This document shows positions 58,090-64,000 of a DNA stretch of 64,000 nt, in pieces. Every line of letters starts with the position of its first letter. Within the stretch, counting starts at the first letter, position 1. Below the pieces are notes generated by a model. The model did not search any database, was not told the origin of the DNA, and was given only the letters and a program-made list of their open reading frames with translations. The stretch comes from Pseudomonas sp. BGI-2 (GTDB taxonomy: Bacteria; Pseudomonadota; Gammaproteobacteria; Pseudomonadales; Pseudomonadaceae), in contig NZ_SISB01000030.1 in the NCBI RefSeq assembly GCF_004310295.1, positions 22,204 through 86,203 of the forward strand, read 5' to 3'. The translations under genes were made by a program, and so were the position numbers.

Positions 58090-59463
58090 ATGAGTTGCTG
58101 GACCATCCTTGGCCTCCCGGCCGATGCCGATACGCGCAGTATCAAACGCCAATACGCAACCCTGCTCAAACAGACGCGCCCGGATGAAGACCCCGAGGGG
58201 TTTCAGCGTCTGCGTGAGGCATATGAACACGCGCTGAGCATCAAAGAATGGGAGCATTTGCGCGAGGAGAACTCGGGCGACGATACCTCGTGGGACCTGA
58301 CCGGGCTGTCGGTCGTTGAAGTCGACACGCTGCAACTGGTCACCCGTTCACTGGACGGTGTCAGCCGTGTCGAGCTCGAACGACGTCATGCCATCGCCGT
58401 TGAGCATGGCGCGGTCGATGTGATGGAAGATGCGGTGCTCAGGCATTGCGTCGAACACTTCGAGACGTCTGAACCACTGCTCGAATGGGCGATGGAAACG
58501 TTTCACTGGTTCAGTCTCTGGCAGCGACTGGAACTGGACGAAGAGCTGATCGAACAATTGTTGCAGCAGCGCCAGCACTTGGCGGAGCGCCGTGAAGCGC
58601 CGATTTTTCTGGCCCGGCAACTGCTGCTGGCCACGCAACCTGCCGCGACGCCGGAGCATCGCGCCGCCCACTTGCTGCTGGCACCAGGCACGTTCAGTCA
58701 GCGCCGCGCCCTCGCCCGACGTTTGCGCGAAGACGATTGGGTGCAATGCCGCAAGCTGAGTTCTGCGTTGTACGCCAACCACCCGGACATCTGCGCAGAC
58801 CTGCCGGGCGGCACACCGTTCTTTTGGCGTGACTGGGAATACAGCTACGACAGTTGGCCGATGTACCTGGGGATTGTCCTCGCCTGTCTGGTCGGCTCCT
58901 TTATTCAATTCGCGCCGTTGGGCACGCGTCTGGGCGGATTGATCGGCGTCGCTGTGTTCTGGTCAGTGATATTCGCGGTCGCCGGTTGGGTACTCGACTG
59001 GCTGACGGGGCACGTCGCCCATCGCTTTTGGTTGCTGGACGATCGATTGAGTGTGCGCCTTTCGCCCTCGCTCATGCCCCTGTCGTTTGGAGTGCTACGC
59101 GACTTGATTCCCTGCATTGCGATGGCGGTGGGCATTGGCAAAGTGTACGGCGTGGTCGGCAGCATCGTTTACATCACCACACTGACGGGTGTCGGACTGA
59201 TACGCCGCCGGGAGGTCAACCCGCACGTTTCCTGGCAACACGCCAGCCCCTTGCTCAAACACTGCCTGATGGGCGCGGGCATTTTGGTGCTGGTATTAAT
59301 ACTCGGCGTGTTCAAAGTGATCTCAAGCCAAGGTACGGTCAACCGCAACCAAGGCCTGCAACAGTGGACCGAACGCTTGTGCAGCCGCATGCCGGTCACC
59401 GCCAGCGAATGCACCGCACCGGCCACCGTTGAGCAGTGGTACGGCCAGGAGAAACAGCCATGA
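58090..59463 (+). CDS. J-domain membrane protein with RPD in place of HPD
   Basis: A 457-residue protein. The N-terminal 50 residues form a short J domain (SCWTILGLPADADTRSIKRQYA, shown in part as WTILGLPADADT, then RPDEDPEGFQRLREAYEHAL). The tripeptide needed to stimulate DnaK is Arg-Pro-Asp (30-32), a variant seen in this Pseudomonas/enterobacterial group. A long helical region follows, then four hydrophobic segments between about 255 and 420. It overlaps the next gene by 4 bases and probably acts with it at the membrane. Confidence 0.85.
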   Translation: MSCWTILGLPADADTRSIKRQYATLLKQTRPDEDPEGFQRLREAYEHALSIKEWEHLREENSGDDTSWDLTGLSVVEVDTLQLVTRSLDGVSRVELERRHAIAVEHGAVDVMEDAVLRHCVEHFETSEPLLEWAMETFHWFSLWQRLELDEELIEQLLQQRQHLAERREAPIFLARQLLLATQPAATPEHRAAHLLLAPGTFSQRRALARRLREDDWVQCRKLSSALYANHPDICADLPGGTPFFWRDWEYSYDSWPMYLGIVLACLVGSFIQFAPLGTRLGGLIGVAVFWSVIFAVAGWVLDWLTGHVAHRFWLLDDRLSVRLSPSLMPLSFGVLRDLIPCIAMAVGIGKVYGVVGSIVYITTLTGVGLIRRREVNPHVSWQHASPLLKHCLMGAGILVLVLILGVFKVISSQGTVNRNQGLQQWTERLCSRMPVTASECTAPATVEQWYGQEKQP

Positions 59464-60455
59464 ACCCGAAATGGCTGTTCCCGGTGGCGACCATTGTGAT
59501 GCTGATCCTGATGGGGCTGGCCGGCTCTTCGAGATTAGTCGCCCGCATCGACTTGTGGCTGGATCAACACGACGCACCGCTCACCGCGCAGGCCAATGCC
59601 CTGAGCCCGGTGATCGACTGCATCAACCGGGTCGACGTGCATTGGCGGGTGGCTTACGAACTGTACAAATCGCCGAAGCAACCTGCGGAACCGGTGCGAG
59701 ACTGGATCGCCAACCAGCATGATTTCGACGACAACGGTGCCAGTGATGCGCCCGGCATCCAAAGGGATATCTGTTCGCCGAAAATCAGCGAAAAACTCAA
59801 ACTGCTGGAATACGACCCACCGCAGGTGTTGAAAGCCGATGCCTACGCGCAGGCATTACAGCAAGTGACGCCCCTTACGCAGCAAATCACCTTTTACCGA
59901 CAGGCGCGTTTTTCGACCGCCATCAGTGAGGTGCTGCCCGCCTTTGCCGATCAATTCAGAGCCAGGGCCGAGGACTACCTCACGGCGTCAACAGTGCTGA
60001 GACAGCACGTTGAATCGCTGGACCTTGAACAACGGCGGGCACAACTCAATCTGATCGAAGCACGTCTGGGCAAGGACATTCACTGGTATTTGCTGGCTTA
60101 CATGATCCAGGCCAGAGACACGCTGAACCTTGTCACCGAGGGCGTGAAAAATCGAACCCTGACGCCGCAGGCACTGGCGAAAACCACCGCTGAACTGCAA
60201 TTGGCCTGGGATTACCGGCAGCAGTTCAGCCAACGTCAATTGCCGGAAACGCAAAAACGCAACGAAGTACCCGATTATCTCTGGTCGCACATTGCCAGGC
60301 CGACGCAGAAGTATCTGGATGCCTTGAATGCTCTGCACAAGGACTGGCAGAACAAGGCTGAACCACAGCGATTGAGTGATGACTTTTATGCGGTGACGCG
60401 TGGGTATGATTCGCTGATCAGTCATTACAACCGGTTGGCCCGGGTTGAGTATTGA
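59460..60455 (+). CDS. DUF3829-like membrane-anchored or exported protein
   Basis: This 331-residue protein has a single N-terminal hydrophobic segment (WLFPVATIVMLILMGLAGSS), so it is either anchored or exported. The rest is helical, with two conserved-looking Cys (IDCINRVDVHWR, DICSPKIS), and resembles the YiiG/DUF3829 type; this family call is tentative. The start ATG at 59460 overlaps the J-protein stop (ATGA), so the two are expressed together. Function unknown. Confidence 0.68.
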   Translation: MNPKWLFPVATIVMLILMGLAGSSRLVARIDLWLDQHDAPLTAQANALSPVIDCINRVDVHWRVAYELYKSPKQPAEPVRDWIANQHDFDDNGASDAPGIQRDICSPKISEKLKLLEYDPPQVLKADAYAQALQQVTPLTQQITFYRQARFSTAISEVLPAFADQFRARAEDYLTASTVLRQHVESLDLEQRRAQLNLIEARLGKDIHWYLLAYMIQARDTLNLVTEGVKNRTLTPQALAKTTAELQLAWDYRQQFSQRQLPETQKRNEVPDYLWSHIARPTQKYLDALNALHKDWQNKAEPQRLSDDFYAVTRGYDSLISHYNRLARVEY

Positions 60456-60473
60456 GAGATGTGTTGTTTTTGA

Positions 60474-60575
60474 GGCCGCCTTCGCGGGCAAGCCTCGCTC
60501 CTACAGGATCAGGTCGTTCATAATATTGACGAACGACTCAATACCGTAGGAGCGAGGCTTGCCCGCGAAGAGGCC
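60474..60575. repeat. REP doublet (REPIN)
   Basis: CGGGCAAGCCTCGCTCCTAC on the left and GTAGGAGCGAGGCTTGCCCG on the right are perfect inverse arms in the opposite (tail-to-tail) order from most copies here. An inner stem GTCGTTC/GAACGAC surrounds the centre. It lies between convergent genes. Confidence 0.92.
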
Positions 60576-60590
60576 ATCAGCCTTACTGCA

Positions 60591-61262
60591 TCACTTGGAT
60601 TTAAGCTTCAGATACGACTGATGCAAATCCGACGCCCAGCCATCGATCACGCCTTTCACGTCATCAGCCTTCATCACCTGAGACTCATTTTCCAGCGGCT
60701 TGCCGGCGCCCTTGCGCACGACCTGGGCTAAAACGTGATTGTCGCCGCCATCGAGGAACACCGCTTCGGTGGCCAGATCGGTCTCCTGGTCGCGAATACC
60801 GCTGGCCGTGCTGACCGCCGCGGCCACCAGCGCAATCGGGATCACCTCATAAGGCTTCAGCCCTTCTGTCTTGCTACTGACTGCCGTAATCGCGGCACGC
60901 ACCACAATCACGCCCGGGCCGGGACCTGCGGCCAGAGGCAAGGATTTACCAATTTCACGCTTCAGCGCTTGGTCGTAGTAACCGGTGATGCCGTTGAGGG
61001 TGGCCTGGGGGATTTTCACAGTCGGTTGCGGCTTGGGAAAGAGCTGGGTCGGCTCAATGTAGACACTGGTGTATTTACGGGTGTCGAGCTTGGGATCGAT
61101 CCAGCGCATCACCGTCGCGCCCGATGGCGACTTGGCTTCCTTGAGCTGGCTGTAGTCCTTGAGGAAGCCTGAATACTGGTCCGGCTCAACGACCTTGCTG
61201 GCACACCCCACCACCCCGAGCGAGGCAATGCACAACGTGCCCATCATTAACGCTAGCTTCAT
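60591..61262 (-). CDS. DUF3313-like lipoprotein
   Basis: This 223-residue lipoprotein has a signal peptide MALMMGTLCIASLGVVGC-type with lipobox GVVGC and lipidated Cys20. The mature part begins SGFLKDYSQLKE and has MRWIDPKLDTRKYTSVYIEP, which resembles the DUF3313 family, then LALVAAAVSTASGIRDQETDLATEAVFLDG in the C-terminal half. The ATG at 61262 has ACAGGAG upstream; the longer open frame upstream is not lipoprotein-like. Role unknown; it is divergent from the cytochrome gene. Confidence 0.83.
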   Translation of the reverse strand: MKLALMMGTLCIASLGVVGCASKVVEPDQYSGFLKDYSQLKEAKSPSGATVMRWIDPKLDTRKYTSVYIEPTQLFPKPQPTVKIPQATLNGITGYYDQALKREIGKSLPLAAGPGPGVIVVRAAITAVSSKTEGLKPYEVIPIALVAAAVSTASGIRDQETDLATEAVFLDGGDNHVLAQVVRKGAGKPLENESQVMKADDVKGVIDGWASDLHQSYLKLKSK

Positions 61263-61476
61263 GCTGTAACTCCTGTCAGAAGGCCGACAACGGTATTGCA
61301 TACGGGAATTACAGTTATAGCCAACACACGGCGTTTTGTTATCAAAAAGCACAATATTCATCTCGGGCAGCGGCTTCGCCCGTCGCGCCATTTGACAGAC
61401 GCGGATCATCCGGCAAAGCTGCACCGAGCTTGAACGCGCGCCTGACGGCAAACGCACCTGGACTACGGAAGTCGCA

Positions 61477-63831
61477 ATGCCGAACCATAAAAATAAAGCA
61501 GCAACCCCAAACCCTGATTCGCCACCGCCCCTGATTCACCGTTACCTGTTTCCCGTCACCATCGGCGTATTGCTGGTGGCCGTGGCGGCGATTGGCTGGT
61601 TTCTGTTCAGCAGCACGCCAGCGCCGCTCAAAACCGTGCCCGTCAGCACTCCGACCGTTCACCCGGCCAAACCGCAACCGGTCGCCGTGGCATCGGCGAA
61701 GATGGTTGACGAGCAACAATGCCAGGGCTGCCACAGCGAACAGATGAAGGACTGGCAAGGCTCCCATCACCAACTGGCGATGCAGGAAGCCAACGCCGAG
61801 ACCATGCTGGGCGACTTCAACAACGTCACGTTCAAGGCGGAAAACGAAACCACGCGTTTCTCGCGCAAGGACGACGGGTTCTGGGTCAACACCCCCGGTA
61901 TTGACGGCAAGAATGCCGACTTCAGAGTGGCCTACACCTTTGGCATCGCGCCGTTGCAGCAATACCTGATCGAGGTCGGTGAAGGTCGTTTGCAAGCGCT
62001 GGGCGTGGCCTGGGATACCGAGAAAAACCGCTGGTTCCACCTCTATCCGGGCCAAGGGGCGAACTTCAAGAACCCGCTGCACTGGAGCAAGCCGAGCCAG
62101 AACGCCAACTTCATGTGCGTCGAGTGCCACACCACCGGCTACAAGCGCAATTTCGCTGCGGCAAAAAACACCTTCGACAGTCAATGGAACAGCCTCGGTG
62201 TCGGTTGTCAGGCCTGCCACGGTCCCGCGTCCAATCATCTGGAATGGACGGCGAAAAAAGGCGATCTGATCCATGCCGGTTTTGCAGTCGACCTCAAGGA
62301 CAAGGACACCACCGTCGAAATCGAAACCTGTGCCCGCTGCCATTCACGCCGCGCACCGCTGGACGACGGCTTCACCGTTGGCAAGCGCTTGATGGACGAT
62401 TACCTGCCGAGCCCCTTGACCCGCGAGTTGTATGCGCTGGACGGCAAGATCAAGGATGAAGTGTTCGAGCACGGCTCCTTCGCCCAAAGCAAAATGTTCG
62501 ACAAGGGCGTGCGTTGCAGCAACTGCCACAACCCCCATAGCACCGAACTCAAGGCCCCGGGCAACGGCGTTTGCCTGCAATGCCACAACACCGCCGGCAA
62601 GACCTCGGTGGCAGGCGTCGACGGCAAGGGTTTGCAAGCGAAAAATTACGATTCCATCGAACACACCCGCCACACCATCGGCCAGCCGGGCTCCCAATGC
62701 GTGGATTGCCACATGCCCGGCAAGTTCTACATGGGCAACGACTTCCGGCATGACCACAGCTTCAGCATTCCCAACCCGCAGCGGGCGAAAAAGCTTGGCA
62801 TACCGGACGCCTGCCTGACCTGTCACCAGGGCAAGGCCGGCGACAAGATCACCGAGCAATTCAAGCTGTGGAACACCGCCACTCCCTTGCAGGCGCCTCG
62901 CTATGACGAAAGCCTGTGGCTGATCCGCAACGGCCAGCCCGGCGCCGCGCAAGCCTTGTACGAGCAGCTGCAGCGCAGCAACCTGCCGGCGATCCAGCGT
63001 GCAACCTTGCTGGCAGAGTTGCCGCTGTACCCGAGCGAGCAGTCCTTGAAACTTGCAACCAAAGACCTGAGCCACCCGGCACCGCAAGTGCGTGAAAGCG
63101 CGGTGCGGGCGATCAGCGCGTTCCTGCCGCCACCGGAGCGTGCGCCGCTGCTGACGCCGTTGCTGGGTGATCCGGTGAAGGCTGTGCGGATCGTTGCGGC
63201 CCGGGATCTGCTGAGCGTGGCCCGCAATGGATTGGGCAACGCCCAGGCGAACTGGAATGCGGCGATTGCCGAGTACGAAGCGGTGCAAATGAGCCTGGCC
63301 GAGCGCGCCGAGGCCAACCTCAACCTGGCGATGCTCTATCAGGCCAGCGGGCGCAACGGCGAGGTCGAATCTTTGCTGCGCACCGCCCTCAAGCGTGATC
63401 CGGAGTTCTACCCGGCGCTGGTGACACTGGTGCAATGGCTGGAAGCCAATGGACGCGGTCCAGAGGCGCAGACGCTGTTGGCGCAGGGCCTGAAAGAACA
63501 CCCGGACGCCGCCCTGTTGCAACACACCCACGGTTTGTCGCTGGTGCGTGCGGGCAAATCAGCCCAAGCCATGCAGGCCCTGCGCAAAGCCGCGCAACTG
63601 GAACCGCAGAATGCCCAATACGGCTACGTGCTGGCCGTGGCATTGCATGACAGCGGCAAAGTCGATGAGGCTTGCGAAGAGCTGGAGCGCTTGTTGAAAG
63701 TGCAGCCGGCCAATCGCAATGCGCGGTTGTCGCTGATCCAGTACTACCTGGATAACGGACAGGAACCGAAAGCGCAGGTGCTGTTGCAAGGCTGGAAGAA
63801 AATGAACATGGGCGATCCGGCGTTGAAATGA
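61477..63831 (+). CDS. Octaheme c-type cytochrome with C-terminal TPR domain
   Basis: A 784-residue protein. An N-terminal membrane anchor (YLFPVTIGVLLVAVAAIGWFLF, about 23-44) places the rest in the periplasm. Eight CxxCH heme sites are visible in order: CQGCH (82-86), CVECH, CQACH, CARCH, CSNCH, CLQCH, CVDCH and CLTCH, all in the first 460 or so residues. HEAT-like (HPAPQVRESAVRAI) and TPR repeats (AEANLNLAMLYQASG, HTHGLSLVRAGKSAQAM, GYVLAVALHDSGKVDEA) follow. It is related to cytochrome c554/multiheme redox proteins; substrate unknown. No cytochrome partner gene is adjacent. Confidence 0.9.
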   Translation: MPNHKNKAATPNPDSPPPLIHRYLFPVTIGVLLVAVAAIGWFLFSSTPAPLKTVPVSTPTVHPAKPQPVAVASAKMVDEQQCQGCHSEQMKDWQGSHHQLAMQEANAETMLGDFNNVTFKAENETTRFSRKDDGFWVNTPGIDGKNADFRVAYTFGIAPLQQYLIEVGEGRLQALGVAWDTEKNRWFHLYPGQGANFKNPLHWSKPSQNANFMCVECHTTGYKRNFAAAKNTFDSQWNSLGVGCQACHGPASNHLEWTAKKGDLIHAGFAVDLKDKDTTVEIETCARCHSRRAPLDDGFTVGKRLMDDYLPSPLTRELYALDGKIKDEVFEHGSFAQSKMFDKGVRCSNCHNPHSTELKAPGNGVCLQCHNTAGKTSVAGVDGKGLQAKNYDSIEHTRHTIGQPGSQCVDCHMPGKFYMGNDFRHDHSFSIPNPQRAKKLGIPDACLTCHQGKAGDKITEQFKLWNTATPLQAPRYDESLWLIRNGQPGAAQALYEQLQRSNLPAIQRATLLAELPLYPSEQSLKLATKDLSHPAPQVRESAVRAISAFLPPPERAPLLTPLLGDPVKAVRIVAARDLLSVARNGLGNAQANWNAAIAEYEAVQMSLAERAEANLNLAMLYQASGRNGEVESLLRTALKRDPEFYPALVTLVQWLEANGRGPEAQTLLAQGLKEHPDAALLQHTHGLSLVRAGKSAQAMQALRKAAQLEPQNAQYGYVLAVALHDSGKVDEACEELERLLKVQPANRNARLSLIQYYLDNGQEPKAQVLLQGWKKMNMGDPALK

Positions 63832-64000
63832 TAGGGGTCTGATCAAATGGCCCCTTCGCCGGCAAGCCACGCTCCTTGTATGTTGACCCTGATTCCAACG
63901 AGAGAGGTTACGCTTAAGGATTCATACAACAGCAAGTGCGTTTCTGGGGGAGGCCGATCGCTCCTGAAGGCAGGATTTGCTCCTGACCTTGTCTGTAGAG
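63832..64000. other. Right edge: intergenic with a decayed REP
   Basis: A REP-like CCTTCGCCGGCAAGCCACGC lies near 63853 with several mismatches to the intact family. I see no gene in the last 169 bases; the window ends here. Confidence 0.45.

Overview
The window looks like chromosome of a fluorescent-type Pseudomonas. The evidence is high-GC coding DNA, many short inverted repeats of the Pseudomonas REP/REPIN kind, a GlgE/TreYZ trehalose and alpha-glucan cluster, and a MuxABC-OpmB efflux operon. I saw no phage, IS transposase, CRISPR array, rRNA or tRNA. All family names are from recognition of motifs and overall sequence; no search was run.

Region 1 (1-22.4 kb): alpha-glucan and trehalose metabolism. 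On the plus strand lie malQ (cut by the window edge), treY, a DUF2934 gene and glgX. A tightly overlapping cassette follows: acyl-CoA-dehydrogenase-like, PIG-L deacetylase, NodS-like methyltransferase, family-2 glycosyltransferase. After it come a second PIG-L paralogue lacking key residues, an endonuclease/phosphatase-fold protein, and an autotransporter-type barrel behind a structured leader. On the minus strand are glgE, a treS-maltokinase fusion and glgB. Together TreS/maltokinase, GlgE and GlgB build branched glucan from trehalose, while GlgX, MalQ and TreY (with TreZ, expected just left of the window) turn it back into trehalose.

Region 2 (21.7-40 kb): a proline-rich small protein, a frameshifted MgtC gene, a small Pseudomonas protein, ccoG, a MocR-type regulator, an SDR, an MHYT-GGDEF-EAL c-di-GMP enzyme, the muxABC-opmB operon, a MITE-like palindromic element, tpx, a 46-codon ORF and a YciI-like protein.

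Region 3 (40.4-55.3 kb): one long co-directional series of 13 genes ending in a strong terminator. It encodes three outer-membrane barrels, two DUF1254/DUF1214 proteins (one split by an in-frame TAG), a MoxR/DUF58/DUF4381/VWA/VWA-TPR/BatD set, an exported HAD phosphatase and an exported sulfatase. Two REPIN-type elements lie inside coding sequence here and are read through in frame.

Region 4 (55.3-64 kb): a fused transporter/spermidine-synthase-like gene interrupted by TGA, a J-domain protein with a DUF3829-like partner, a DUF3313-like lipoprotein and an eight-heme cytochrome c with TPRs.

Main points for a second look: the PIG-L/NodS-like/GT2 cassette, the barrel-DUF1254-MoxR-VWA-sulfatase operon with its in-frame REPINs, and three genes that are interrupted as given.
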